The notes: generated from the sequence alone by a model not told the origin. A stretch of DNA of 38,636 nt from Candidatus Saccharimonadota bacterium (GCA_017512175.1 JAFWHA010000006.1:1-38636), one strand, 5' to 3'; numbered from the stretch's first letter, positions 7,109 to 17,902 are shown. Translations and numbers: made by a program.

Positions 7109-7664
7109 TTCAATTAGCCCTGATTTGAAGCAGAAATATATTGTTCTACGCAAAAAATTCAATACTGAAGAATATAGATTCCTTTTTTCGGAAATTCCTG
7201 GTTTGGAAGATTTGGATTCGGAGATAGAAAAAGCCGCAATTGAGGCGGAAAAAGAACAGATTCTAGATTTGAGAGGTGAATATTGGAATTTTGCAAGTTT
7301 TATTTTCCAAAAAATGAAGAAGAAATCTATCATGAAAAAATGGACGAAAGAACAATATAATGCCCAGTTCGGAGTCTGTGCAATTTGCAAGAAGCCGATT
7401 TCGAATGTCCATAATGCTAGAGTAGAGCATATCGTTTCTCGCCGTAATTTTGGTAGCAACTATTTTGATAATCTAATTTTAGTGCATTCAAATTGTAAAC
7501 GTAAAAATGGCTCTGATATTGAGGTTGACAGAAGTAAAATCCAAGAAAATCGTTTTTCTGAACGTCTCGATGAATATGTCTCAGATTTGACTGCTGACAT
7601 GCGCGAAGAGTATCCGGTTAAATTTCCTGACCAGATTTTTGAGGGACATTCGCCTCAAAAATAA
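7101..7664 (+). CDS. HNH endonuclease, third gene of cassette
   Basis: The 187-residue protein has an alpha-helical N-terminal half and a C-terminal HNH nuclease domain. Visible residues are C93 and C96 (CAIC), E109-H110 in VEHIVSR, N124 in FDNL, H129 and C132 (HSNC). CAIC with HSNC should bind zinc, and H110 should be the catalytic histidine acting with a divalent metal on DNA or RNA. GGAGACGGAAC before the ATG is a fair ribosome site, embedded in the previous gene. No methylase or specificity gene accompanies it, so it is not an ordinary restriction system. Defence or mobile-element roles are possible. Confidence 0.85.
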   Translation: MNNSISPDLKQKYIVLRKKFNTEEYRFLFSEIPGLEDLDSEIEKAAIEAEKEQILDLRGEYWNFASFIFQKMKKKSIMKKWTKEQYNAQFGVCAICKKPISNVHNARVEHIVSRRNFGSNYFDNLILVHSNCKRKNGSDIEVDRSKIQENRFSERLDEYVSDLTADMREEYPVKFPDQIFEGHSPQK

Positions 7665-7792
7665 TCTAGTTTTATGACTCTCTTATCTGCGGTTGCTCTA
7701 ATTTTAATTGATTTGATGTTTTACTTGTGCTCGTTTTAATTTGACACTTGATTTTATCTAGAATGTTCTATATAATATGGGTATATGGACAT

Positions 7793-7869
7793 GCGAATGT
7801 AGCTCAGTTGTTTAGAGCGCTTCCTTGCCAAGGAAGAGGTCGAGAGTTAGAGTCTCTTCATTCGCACCA
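7793..7869 (+). tRNA. tRNA-Gly (anticodon GCC) with altered D- and T-loops
   Basis: Acceptor GCGAATG pairs with CATTCGC, anticodon loop TTGCCAA, discriminator A, CCA encoded. The D-loop reads AGTTGTTTA where AGTTGGTTA is usual (G19 replaced by T), and the T-loop reads TTAGAGT where TTCRANN is universal (C56 replaced by A). The two changes together would turn the G19-C56 tertiary pair into U19-A56. All other stems are sound. Confidence 0.9.
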
Positions 7870-7962
7870 TTATTGTTCATTCGGAGTGTAAAACTCTGAA
7901 TTTTTGTTTATGTTATACTATGGATGTGATATAATGTAGTTAAAATAATTTAAGGAGACTAA

Positions 7963-8523
7963 ATGATAGTTGCAATTGTAATCGGGTGTATTATCCTACT
8001 TGTTATCGTTTTTGTGTGGGGTAGTTACAATGGATTAGTTAAACTTAATGAAAGAGTGAACGAGGCTTGGTCAGATATTACTGTACAGTTGAAGCGTCGT
8101 TCGGACTTGATTCCGAATTTAGTAGAAACAGTTAAGGGGTATGCTAAGCATGAGAAAGGTGCGATTGAGGCGGTTTCTGAAGCACGTGCAAAGATGATGG
8201 GCGCTCGCTCGGTGAAAGATACGGCTGAAGCAGACAAGTCTTTCATGGGCGCGCTTTCTCGTATCATGGCAGTGTCGGAATCTTATCCAGAGTTGAAAGC
8301 TGATAAGAATTTCCAGAAGCTACAAGAGGAGCTATCAGATACAGAAGATAAAGTCCAGGCGGCTCGTCGCTTTTACAATGCTGGCGCCAAAGAACTTAAT
8401 ACTAAGATTAAAATGTTCCCAGTTAATTTATTCAAAGGATTTGGTTTTAAACCACGCGAATATTATGATGTCGCTGAGGATGAAAAGGCTAAAATTAAAG
8501 ATGCCCCAGAGGTAAAATTCTAA
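7963..8523 (+). CDS. lemA: LemA family protein
   Basis: A 186-residue protein with one N-terminal membrane helix (about residues 2-22, MIVAIVIGCIILLVIVFVWG) and a soluble helical domain. The family signatures are LNERVNEAWSDITVQLKRRSD and LIPNLVETVKGYAKHE, then AARRFYNAGAKELNTKI and FPVNLF. LemA proteins are common membrane proteins whose exact role is unclear; they are often next to htpX, as here, which suggests a link to membrane protein quality control. The gene has a leader with TATAAT and a good AAGGAG site, unlike its leaderless neighbours. It follows tRNA-Gly by about 90 bases. Confidence 0.95.
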   Translation: MIVAIVIGCIILLVIVFVWGSYNGLVKLNERVNEAWSDITVQLKRRSDLIPNLVETVKGYAKHEKGAIEAVSEARAKMMGARSVKDTAEADKSFMGALSRIMAVSESYPELKADKNFQKLQEELSDTEDKVQAARRFYNAGAKELNTKIKMFPVNLFKGFGFKPREYYDVAEDEKAKIKDAPEVKF

Positions 8524-8581
8524 TAGCTGCATCTTCTGAAGTGCATTAATTAAGAACAAATGTGCGAAATTTGAGGTTGTA

Positions 8582-9454
8582 ATGTATAAGCAAATTGCCG
8601 CCAATAAGAGAAATACGATTTTTATAATGATGTTTTTCGTGGTTATAATCGGAATTATTGGCGGTGTTTTTGCTTGGGTATTTGAAGATTGGTGGGTAGA
8701 AGCTTATATCCTGATTTTTGCGTTGATTTATGCGCTTTTTCAATATCATTTTGCAAGTAGTCTTGCAGTAGCGATGACAGGAGCGCGGGAGATAGAGAAG
8801 AAGGATAACCCTAAACTTTATAATGCGGTGGAGAATTTAACTATAACAGCTGGTTTGCCGATGCCGAAAGTGTACATTATTGATGATCCGGCGCCGAATG
8901 CTTTCGCTACGGGGAAAGACCCAGATCATGCTATCGTAGCGGCGACTACGGGACTTTTAAATATTATGGACAAGAGAGAGCTGGAAGCGGTCATGGCGCA
9001 TGAGCTATCACATGTCAAGAACTATGATATTCGGGTTTCGATGATTACTTTTGGGTTGGTTTGCGTAGTAGGTTTTATATCGGATATTGGTATTAGGATG
9101 CTGTGGCGAGATAGCAGAAGCGAGGATCGCAGCCCAGTAGGTGCTATTATTATCTTGATTACTTCAATTTTCGCGCCGTTGGCGGCGTCGCTAGCGCAGC
9201 TAGCGGTATCGCGCGAGCGCGAATACTTGGCGGACGCATCGGCTGCGCATTTGACGCGCTATCCGGAAGGAATGATTGCGGCGCTCAAGAAACTCGACGA
9301 GCACAGTCGTCCGATGCGCCGCCAAAACGCCGCCACGGAGGCACTCTACATCAATGAGCCACTTAAGAAAGGCACATTTGCTAGTTTATTCAGTACTCAT
9401 CCACCAATAGAAAAACGCATCGAAAGGCTGGAAAATGCCAAGAACAAATTCTAG
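8582..9454 (+). CDS. htpX: HtpX-like membrane zinc metalloprotease
   Basis: A 290-residue M48-family protease of the membrane. Two membrane helices lie near residues 13-33 and 41-62, and two more at about 153-172 and 186-205. The zinc site is H140-E-L-S-H144, with E214 in REREYLAD as the likely third ligand. HtpX cleaves damaged membrane proteins from the cytoplasmic side. GAGGTTGTA before the ATG gives a usable ribosome site. It is 58 bases after lemA and overlaps the next gene by 20 bases, so the three probably form one unit. Length and motif order are normal for the family. Confidence 0.95.
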   Translation: MYKQIAANKRNTIFIMMFFVVIIGIIGGVFAWVFEDWWVEAYILIFALIYALFQYHFASSLAVAMTGAREIEKKDNPKLYNAVENLTITAGLPMPKVYIIDDPAPNAFATGKDPDHAIVAATTGLLNIMDKRELEAVMAHELSHVKNYDIRVSMITFGLVCVVGFISDIGIRMLWRDSRSEDRSPVGAIIILITSIFAPLAASLAQLAVSREREYLADASAAHLTRYPEGMIAALKKLDEHSRPMRRQNAATEALYINEPLKKGTFASLFSTHPPIEKRIERLENAKNKF

Positions 9455-10481
9455 AAATCGAAGTTTTCGTGAATCTTTTAAAATGGCTAGAGAAAAACAA
9501 TGGGGTAAAAAGCGTGGCCGTCCTAGCACAACTTTGCACCGTTCTTTTAGACGCTCATATAGAGAAGATTATAATCGAGACATCGAGATGCCAGGGCTTT
9601 TTTCGCACGCAATTAAGTCATTTAAGCTTATTATTGAAAATTGGAAACTATTTTTACCTTTAATTTTGCTGATGACTATATCAAGCATTATTCTCGTTGG
9701 CTTGATGAATGAAGATGTTTACGTTCAATTCCAGAAATCTATAGATGAAACTTCAAAAGATATTAATATGGAAAATATTGGTACGTTTACCAAGTCTGGG
9801 TTACTATTAGTCTCTGCGATTGCAACTGGTGGTTTGACTCAAGGAAAAACGGAAGTACAACAAGTTTTTACGGTGCTGATTTTCTTGATTATTTGGCTAG
9901 TGACGATTTATATATTAAGGCATCGTTTAAGCGGACAAATTATTAAATTGCGTGATGGACTTTATAATGCGTTGGCGCCGCTGCTCTCTACGCTAGTAGT
10001 AGCCTTAGTAATTTTTGTCGAAACTATCCCAATCATGATAGTTGTAATTGCGTATTCTGCAGCAGTAAGAACAGATTTTCTCTCGACACCGTTTTACGCG
10101 CTAATATTCTTTATATTCGCGGCGCTTTTGACTATTTTGTCAGTCTATCTGGTTTCTAGTTCGTTAGTTGCACTAGTGTCAGTTTCGGCGCCGGGACTTT
10201 ATCCTATGATAGCTATTAAGACCGCTTCAGATTTGTTAGCTGGTCGGCGAATTAAATTTATTATCAGAGTAATATATCTTGCGATAATTATGATTATATT
10301 CTGGGTAGTCATAATGTTACCTCTAATTGCGTTAGACCTGTGGCTTAAGAGTGTCTTTGATTGGCTTGCGGGAATTCCGTTCGTGTCATTAGAACTTCTT
10401 CTGATGACTTGTTTTACAGCGGTATATGCGACTACTTATCTTTATCTATACTATCGTCGGCTGCTAGATTACGAAGAATAG
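9435..10481 (+). CDS. Multi-pass membrane protein with basic N-terminal tail
   Basis: A 348-residue protein not assigned to a named family. The first 60 residues are strongly basic and contain KKRGRPSTT (about 25-33), which matches the core of an AT-hook DNA-binding motif. About six membrane segments follow, beginning near residue 73 (LFLPLILLMTISSIILVGLM). The architecture resembles glycerophosphodiester-phosphodiesterase-type or DUF975-like membrane proteins only in general layout. The chosen ATG overlaps the htpX end; an in-frame ATG at 9483 (MAREKQWG) is an alternative that keeps the basic motif. Neither has a clear ribosome site, so coupling to htpX is assumed. Confidence 0.7.
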   Translation: MPRTNSRNRSFRESFKMAREKQWGKKRGRPSTTLHRSFRRSYREDYNRDIEMPGLFSHAIKSFKLIIENWKLFLPLILLMTISSIILVGLMNEDVYVQFQKSIDETSKDINMENIGTFTKSGLLLVSAIATGGLTQGKTEVQQVFTVLIFLIIWLVTIYILRHRLSGQIIKLRDGLYNALAPLLSTLVVALVIFVETIPIMIVVIAYSAAVRTDFLSTPFYALIFFIFAALLTILSVYLVSSSLVALVSVSAPGLYPMIAIKTASDLLAGRRIKFIIRVIYLAIIMIIFWVVIMLPLIALDLWLKSVFDWLAGIPFVSLELLLMTCFTAVYATTYLYLYYRRLLDYEE

Positions 10482-10492
10482 TGTATAATTAG

Positions 10493-12517
<2,025 letters not shown>

Positions 12518-12523
12518 ACTATA

Positions 12524-12602
12524 TTAAGCTTAAATTATAGCTTAAAAGAAAACCGCGTTTGATGATGAAATATAAATTATAATTCGAAAGAAAATCGAGT
12601 TT
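12524..12602 (+). repeat. Imperfect tandem repeat between ligA and eno
   Basis: TAAATTATA...AAGAAAACCGCGTTT (12531-12560) recurs as TAAATTATA...AAGAAAATCGAGTTT (12573-12602), period 42. The first copy is overlapped by the hairpin TTAAGCT/AGCTTAA (12524-12530 and 12539-12545). It may be a decayed duplication. Confidence 0.5.
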
Positions 12603-12629
12603 AATTTTGGATGTGCTATAATAATGTTT

Positions 12630-13925
12630 ATGGATAATATTACAATTTCTGAGATTAAAGCAAGACAAGTTTTAGACAGCCGGGGGAATCCTACGGTAGA
12701 AGCCGACGTGATTCTATCATCCGGCGATATGGGGAGGGCGATTGTGCCGTCTGGCGCCTCAACTGGTGCAGGCGAAGCTTTAGAACTTCGTGATGGCGAT
12801 GAAGGATACTATGGCGGAAAGGGTGTACTAAAGGCTGTTTGGAATGTGAATAGCAAAATTCGTGACGTGCTAGTCGGTAATTCTGCCGAACAGAAGATAG
12901 TAGACCAACTAATGCTAGAGCTAGATGGCACAGAGAATAAGTCTGGATTAGGAGCTAATGCCATTTTGGCGGTTTCACTGGCAACTGCAAAAGCAGTGGC
13001 AAAAGCTCATAAAATGCATTTTTATGAATATGTAGCGGAGATTGCTGGCACGACTAAAGAAATGTCTTTGCCAATGCCGATGATGAATGTAATGAACGGT
13101 GGTGCTCACGCAGATTGGTCAACAGATTTTCAAGAGTACATGATTATTCCAAAAGGTGCGGACAACATTGAAGATGCGGTGCGCATGGGCGCAGAGGTAT
13201 TTCACGCGTTAAAATCAGTATTAAAAGAACGTGGATATCCAACTACGGTTGGCGATGAGGGTGGTTATGCACCACTTGTACGTGATGGTAATAACGAGCC
13301 ACTTGACTGTATCATGTCAGCGATTGGCAAAGCAGGATATACTCCGGGAAAAGATGTGGCAATTGCGATGGATATTGCTTCTTCGGAGTTTTACGTTGCG
13401 GATGAAAATCAGCCACACTACGAGCTGAAGACCAATGGTGATTGGAAGACTTCGGAAGATTTGATTAACTGGTATACTTGGATTTTGGATAATTATCCAG
13501 TAGTATCTATTGAAGACGGTCTAGCAGAGAATGACTGGGATGGATGGAAAGAGCTGACGGATAAACTTGGGAATCGTTGTCAACTTGTAGGAGATGATTT
13601 GTTTGTTACGAATACGAAACTACTAAGCAAGGGTATCAAGTCGGGTGTAGGCAATGCGATTTTAGTAAAGCCGAATCAGATTGGCTCATTGACCGAAACG
13701 ATTGATGCAGTTTTAATGGCAAAAAGAGCTGGATATAACACGATTATTTCTCATCGTTCTGGCGAATCGGAAGATGCTTCGATTGCGCATCTAGCAGTAG
13801 GGCTTGGTGCCGGCCAAATTAAAACTGGCTCGTTGTCACGCTCGGAGAGAATTGCAAAATACAACGAGCTAATTCGTATTGCAGAAGGAAACTCTAACTT
13901 AGGTTTGGCGCATATCTGGAAATAG
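12630..13925 (+). CDS. eno: Enolase
   Basis: A 431-residue enolase, which converts 2-phosphoglycerate to phosphoenolpyruvate in glycolysis. The family blocks are all there: SGASTG loop, [54 protein letters not shown] and [10 protein letters not shown], including the Mg-binding and catalytic residues. An ATG at 12624 is in frame, but the extended -10 (TGC then TATAAT, 12617-12622) ends one base before it and seven before the ATG at 12630. A leaderless start at 12630 ([17 protein letters not shown]) fits both the promoter and the usual enolase N-terminus. No ribosome site is seen. Confidence 0.97.
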   Translation: MDNITISEIKARQVLDSRGNPTVEADVILSSGDMGRAIVPSGASTGAGEALELRDGDEGYYGGKGVLKAVWNVNSKIRDVLVGNSAEQKIVDQLMLELDGTENKSGLGANAILAVSLATAKAVAKAHKMHFYEYVAEIAGTTKEMSLPMPMMNVMNGGAHADWSTDFQEYMIIPKGADNIEDAVRMGAEVFHALKSVLKERGYPTTVGDEGGYAPLVRDGNNEPLDCIMSAIGKAGYTPGKDVAIAMDIASSEFYVADENQPHYELKTNGDWKTSEDLINWYTWILDNYPVVSIEDGLAENDWDGWKELTDKLGNRCQLVGDDLFVTNTKLLSKGIKSGVGNAILVKPNQIGSLTETIDAVLMAKRAGYNTIISHRSGESEDASIAHLAVGLGAGQIKTGSLSRSERIAKYNELIRIAEGNSNLGLAHIWK

Positions 13926-13941
13926 TTGTATAATATAGTGC

Positions 13942-15207
13942 ATGAATGAGGCTTTGAAAGCTAAACTGAAGACTCTCCCAGCCTCGCCAGGTGTTTATTT
14001 TCATAAGAATAAAGATGGCGAGGTGATTTATGTTGGCAAGGCGGCAGTTCTCAAAAATCGCGTGCGCCAATATTTTCAGAATACTGAGAAAGATCCAAAA
14101 ACTGAGGCGCTGGTCAGAGAAATTTATACGACCGATTGGATAACCGTAGATACGGAAATGGACGCGTTATTTTTAGAGTCGGAGATGATTAAAAGATACA
14201 AGCCAAAATGGAATATCTTGCTTAGAGATGACAAGACCGTGTCTTATGTTCGAATAGATATGAAATCTGAAGTACCGTATGTGTCTATGACGCGTCAGCC
14301 GCTAGATGATAAAGCGACTTATGTCGGTCCTTTTTATGCTAAAAATACCGTAGCAACGGCTCTAAGGATACTCAGAAAAGTGTTTCCTTATTATGATAGA
14401 CCCTATACTGGAAAAAAGACATTGAATACTGATTTGGGTTTGACTCCGGGAATTGAGGTGGGCAGGACTACCGCTAAAGATTATAAAAAAGATTTAAGGA
14501 AATTAATTCGTTATTTGGAAGGTGGCAGGGAAAAGCTAATTAGAGAAATAGAAAGAGAAATGAAGGTCGAAGCTGCTCAGGGGAATTATGAACGAGCGGC
14601 AGAGCTTAGAAACCAGTATTTTGGGTTAAAAGGTTTAAAGAAAAAAATTGTTTTTTCCGACAAGGAGTTTTTGGATATTTCTTCTGATCAAGCATTAAAA
14701 GAACTACAGAAATTGCTTAATTTAGAAAATCCACCACGAAGGATTGAGGGCTATGATATATCTCATGAGCAAGGGACAAATGTGGTGGCTTCAATGGTGG
14801 TTTTCGTGAATGGAGTGTCTGATCGTTCGGAGTATCGCAAGTTTAAGATGCGAAAGCAAAAGAATGACGACACCGGAAATATGCGTGAGACTTTGGAGCG
14901 TCGTTTGAAACATACAGAGTGGGAATATCCGGATTTAATAATTCTAGATGGTGGGGAAGGCCAAATCAATGCAGTCAAAGATTTATTGAGTGAGAAAAAG
15001 ATTCCGGTGATTGGGCGCAATAAATCTGGCGATCATACGAGAAATGCTAGTGTGCATTTAATCATTCCAGAGGGTGAGGGCTATCGCTCGGAGTATTTAT
15101 CTACGTCTTCGCATTTAGCAAAATTGATTGCCAGGATAGATGATGAGGCGCATAGATTTGCTATTACCTATCACCGTTTGTTAAAGAATAAAACTATGTT
15201 AAAATAG
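13942..15207 (+). CDS. uvrC: UvrC excinuclease subunit, short and cysteine-free
   Basis: UvrC makes both cuts around a DNA lesion in nucleotide excision repair with UvrA and UvrB. The 421-residue protein has the GIY-YIG nuclease domain (residues 15-95: GVYF, IYVGKA, then ESEMIK and LLRDDK), a UVR helix pair that binds UvrB (about 204-226, NYERAAELR), and the RNase H-like nuclease (269-412: GYDISHEQGTN, DGGEGQ, DEAHRFAITYHR). It stops right there, so the usual C-terminal helix-hairpin-helix DNA-binding domain is absent; standard UvrC is about 600 residues. It has no Cys at all, so the four iron-sulfur cysteines found after the GIY-YIG domain are missing. A TATAAT (13929-13934) seven bases before the ATG implies a leaderless mRNA. 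Confidence 0.93.
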   Translation: MNEALKAKLKTLPASPGVYFHKNKDGEVIYVGKAAVLKNRVRQYFQNTEKDPKTEALVREIYTTDWITVDTEMDALFLESEMIKRYKPKWNILLRDDKTVSYVRIDMKSEVPYVSMTRQPLDDKATYVGPFYAKNTVATALRILRKVFPYYDRPYTGKKTLNTDLGLTPGIEVGRTTAKDYKKDLRKLIRYLEGGREKLIREIEREMKVEAAQGNYERAAELRNQYFGLKGLKKKIVFSDKEFLDISSDQALKELQKLLNLENPPRRIEGYDISHEQGTNVVASMVVFVNGVSDRSEYRKFKMRKQKNDDTGNMRETLERRLKHTEWEYPDLIILDGGEGQINAVKDLLSEKKIPVIGRNKSGDHTRNASVHLIIPEGEGYRSEYLSTSSHLAKLIARIDDEAHRFAITYHRLLKNKTMLK

Positions 15208-15212
15208 CAGAT

Positions 15213-15581
15213 ATGATTAAGCAGCAGATTATAGGTTTTCTATTCGGTTGGGCGCTTTCTACGCTTGGGATGTGGATTTCTATTACTCTTTTTGGCACGA
15301 TTACTGGTAATTATAATGTACTGCTTTTTGTGGCGGCGGGTTTTATATTTTCGGTAGTAAATGCGATTATCCGTCCGCTTGCGACAGTGTTTGCTTTGCC
15401 GCTGATTATTTTTACGTTGGGACTTTTTACGATTATTATCAATACGGCGATGGTAGCTTTGACGATTTGGATTATACCAGAAGTAACAATGGATTTTTGG
15501 GGTGCAGTGTTATCGTCTCTGGTGATGAGCATGGTAAACGGACTTGTAAATTTTTGGACTACGCCGTATAATAGAGAGTAA
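15213..15581 (+). CDS. Four-helix membrane protein, holin superfamily IV type
   Basis: A 122-residue protein with four predicted membrane helices that fits the PF04020 (phage holin 4_2, also called mycobacterial 4-TMS) family: NAIIRPLATVFALPLIIFTL in the middle is typical. Despite the family name, these are usually chromosomal membrane proteins of unknown role rather than phage lysis genes, and no phage genes are near. An extended -10 (TGT then TAAAAT, 15200-15205) lies seven bases before the ATG inside the uvrC end, so it can be transcribed separately and leaderless. It is followed one base later by secG. Confidence 0.85.
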   Translation: MIKQQIIGFLFGWALSTLGMWISITLFGTITGNYNVLLFVAAGFIFSVVNAIIRPLATVFALPLIIFTLGLFTIIINTAMVALTIWIIPEVTMDFWGAVLSSLVMSMVNGLVNFWTTPYNRE

Positions 15582-15582
15582 T

Positions 15583-15807
15583 ATGAATATTGGAACACTA
15601 CTTCAAACCGTTACTCTTATCTCTGGGGTACTTTCTATCATACTGATTCTGCTTCAGCAGCGAGGTGCTTCGCTAGGAGCTGGCTTTGGCGCTTCGGGCG
15701 AGCTTTACACATCTCGACGTGGTTTAGACAAGTCACTTTTTAACACGACGATTGTGTTTGTAGTGATTTTTGTATTATCTATTTTAGGACTACTAATTAT
15801 CCCGTAA
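15583..15807 (+). CDS. secG: Preprotein translocase subunit SecG
   Basis: A 74-residue SecG, the small subunit of the SecYEG protein export channel. It has two membrane helices (about 4-24 and 52-72) joined by a short cytoplasmic loop, with the typical LLQQRGASLGAGFGASG motif after helix one. The size is normal for the family. The start is one base after the stop of the preceding membrane protein; TATAAT at 15567-15572 overlaps that gene's last codons, so either coupling or its own near-leaderless transcript is possible. The next gene, also a membrane/export-related protein, starts six bases after it. Confidence 0.92.
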   Translation: MNIGTLLQTVTLISGVLSIILILLQQRGASLGAGFGASGELYTSRRGLDKSLFNTTIVFVVIFVLSILGLLIIP

Positions 15808-15813
15808 ATTATT

Positions 15814-17547
15814 ATGGACCAAACTATTAAAAAACGTGGGCAAAGAATTGCGAGGAAGCTGACCCGTTTTTCTAAGAAAGCAGGAAGGGAAGGAACTGAG
15901 CATATTAAGGAAAACGTTGTTGACCGTTTTTCTCATATTAAGAAAATTCGTTTGCTAATTTTGGAGTGGGCGCTACTAGTGATAGTAATAATTATGCTCT
16001 CTGTAACGCAAGCTTTTTTGTACGCGGAGTCTTATGCGGTGACTACTTTTACTAAGGGTGGAACTTACTCAGAGGCGACTTTAGGGCGAGTTAATTCTTT
16101 GAATCCACTTTTTGCTACTACAAATAGTGAAAAGACTTTGAGCAAACTGATGTTTGGAACGCTATCTTCGGTGGACTATTCTGGACACATTGGTTTAGGA
16201 CTAGCTGATTCTATTAAGACGAATGATACCGGTTCGGAATGGACGGTGAAACTAAGAGACGGTTTGAAGTGGTCGGATGGTGAGCCGATTACGAATGATG
16301 ATGTGGTATATACAGTGGGCGTGATTCAATCTCCAGCAGTGAATACTATTTATTCTTCTAACTTGTCTGGTGTGAAAGTGAAAACGGAGGACGATAAACT
16401 AATATTTACTCTACCAACTCCATACGCGAATTTCTCTTCGGCACTAGAGTTTCCAATCTTGCCGGAGCATGTTTTAAAAGATGTTGCACCGAATTTGCTT
16501 TTGGAACATAATTTTTCTACTACGCCAGTAACATCAGGACCATTTTCTTATAATGCTACTCAAACGATAGGCAATACCGGAGAAAAAGTAGTTTATCTTA
16601 GCCCAAATAAAGGGTATTATAGAGGTGCTCCATTACTAGATAGCTTCGCTGTGCATGCTTACACTTCTACTGATGAGATTATTTCGGCAATTAATCTTGG
16701 AACAGTTACAGCTACAGCAGAGCTTCTACCGACGAATGCCGATGAAATTACGGCTGACAATATTTATGAAAAGCAGACTTCTCTTAACTCTGGAGTCTTT
16801 GCCTTCATCAATACTAGAAGTCAGATTTTTTCAAACAAAAGTTTGCGTAAGGCGCTTCAGCAGGGAATAGATATGCGTTCTCTAAGGGCACCGCTCGGAG
16901 ATGAGTTGCCATTAGACTATCCGTTACTTGCTTCGCAGGTAGATTTTGATAGATTCCCGGCTTTGCCAGAATACGATCCGGATGCCGCCAAAGCACAGAT
17001 TGAAGCGGCGCATCTTCCGGAAGATAAAGTGGTTAATTTGACTACGGTTGATTACGGATATTTCCCAGCGCTAGCAGAAAACTTACGTTTTCAGCTAGAA
17101 AATCTGGGACTTAAGACGGAAGTACACGTGATGCAGCCAGGTCAAGATTTCTTGATGGGCATAATTCGTCCGCGCAATTATGATATCTTATTGTACGAAA
17201 TTGAATTGGGCTCCGATCCGGATCTTTTTGCTTACTACCATTCTTCCCAAGTAACAGAGAATGCGCTTAACTTGTCTAATTATAGCAATGCGATGGCATC
17301 AGATGCGATTTTGGCAGCAAGAAGCACGATGGATCAGACTATTCGGGATGCAAAATATGAGATTTTCCTGAAGTCTTGGGTGGAAGATGTACCGGCAATT
17401 GGTATTTACCAAGTTAATTTATCATATTTTGTGAATCGCAATGTCAGGACTTTTTCTGAAGATTTACGGCTAGTAACACCGACGGACAGGTTTAACGATG
17501 TTTCGTTCTGGGCGACAGAAAAGACGAGTAAGAATCGTACGCCGTAA
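15814..17547 (+). CDS. ABC-type oligopeptide-binding protein, membrane-anchored
   Basis: A 577-residue solute-binding protein of family 5 (OppA/DppA-like, SBP_bac_5). After a basic cytoplasmic tail of about 50 residues there is one membrane helix (about 47-70), then the binding domain: LNPLFATTNSEKTLSKLMFG, the signature VKLRDGLKWSDGEPITNDDVVYTV, and TSGPF. It should bind peptides outside the cell. Unusually it is anchored by a membrane helix behind a long basic N-terminal tail, not by a lipobox. No permease or ATPase gene is adjacent, so the partner transporter is elsewhere or absent. The start follows secG by six bases and has no clear ribosome site. Confidence 0.9.
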   Translation: MDQTIKKRGQRIARKLTRFSKKAGREGTEHIKENVVDRFSHIKKIRLLILEWALLVIVIIMLSVTQAFLYAESYAVTTFTKGGTYSEATLGRVNSLNPLFATTNSEKTLSKLMFGTLSSVDYSGHIGLGLADSIKTNDTGSEWTVKLRDGLKWSDGEPITNDDVVYTVGVIQSPAVNTIYSSNLSGVKVKTEDDKLIFTLPTPYANFSSALEFPILPEHVLKDVAPNLLLEHNFSTTPVTSGPFSYNATQTIGNTGEKVVYLSPNKGYYRGAPLLDSFAVHAYTSTDEIISAINLGTVTATAELLPTNADEITADNIYEKQTSLNSGVFAFINTRSQIFSNKSLRKALQQGIDMRSLRAPLGDELPLDYPLLASQVDFDRFPALPEYDPDAAKAQIEAAHLPEDKVVNLTTVDYGYFPALAENLRFQLENLGLKTEVHVMQPGQDFLMGIIRPRNYDILLYEIELGSDPDLFAYYHSSQVTENALNLSNYSNAMASDAILAARSTMDQTIRDAKYEIFLKSWVEDVPAIGIYQVNLSYFVNRNVRTFSEDLRLVTPTDRFNDVSFWATEKTSKNRTP

Positions 17548-17637
17548 ATATTGGAGCAATTTGGAAAATTATCTATAGTTGCGACTAAATATCCTGGATT
17601 TTGACTTAGCAAAGTGGTTTTTAGGTGGCAACAAAAT

Positions 17638-17659
17638 AATCCCGATAAGGGATTTTTTT
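17638..17659 (+). terminator. Terminator after the peptide-binding protein
   Basis: AATCCC-GATAA-GGGATT followed by T; converges on tRNA-Leu and touches its CCA end. Confidence 0.75.
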
Positions 17660-17747
17660 GGTGCGCCCGACTAGACTCGAACTAGCACAGCACTAAATGG
17701 CCACTACCACCTCAAGGTAGCGTGTCTACCAATTCCACCACGGGCGC
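17659..17747 (-). tRNA. tRNA-Leu (anticodon GAG)
   Basis: Minus strand: acceptor GCGCCCG with CGGGCGC, anticodon loop TTGAGGT, long variable arm, T-loop TTCGAGT, discriminator A, encoded CCA. The second leucine tRNA of the window. Confidence 0.95.
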
Positions 17748-17902
17748 AAAAGAACATATCATTATCTTAACACGATTTTGAGATTTTGACAATAATTAGA
17801 GGAAATAACTAGATGTATAGCTGTGAATTAAGCATGCACGAGAGCTGCTAATCGGACGCGCATTAGATGCGTAACGACATTTGATTTTTTATGATAAAAG
17901 TC

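Noticed and set aside
7674-7739. 21-residue hydrophobic peptide (MTLLSAVALILIDLMFYLCSF)
   Set aside because: It looks like a small membrane toxin, but there is no ribosome site and no antisense RNA promoter; chance cannot be excluded.
15213-15581. Phage holin as evidence of a prophage
   Set aside because: The family is mostly chromosomal, and no phage genes are nearby.
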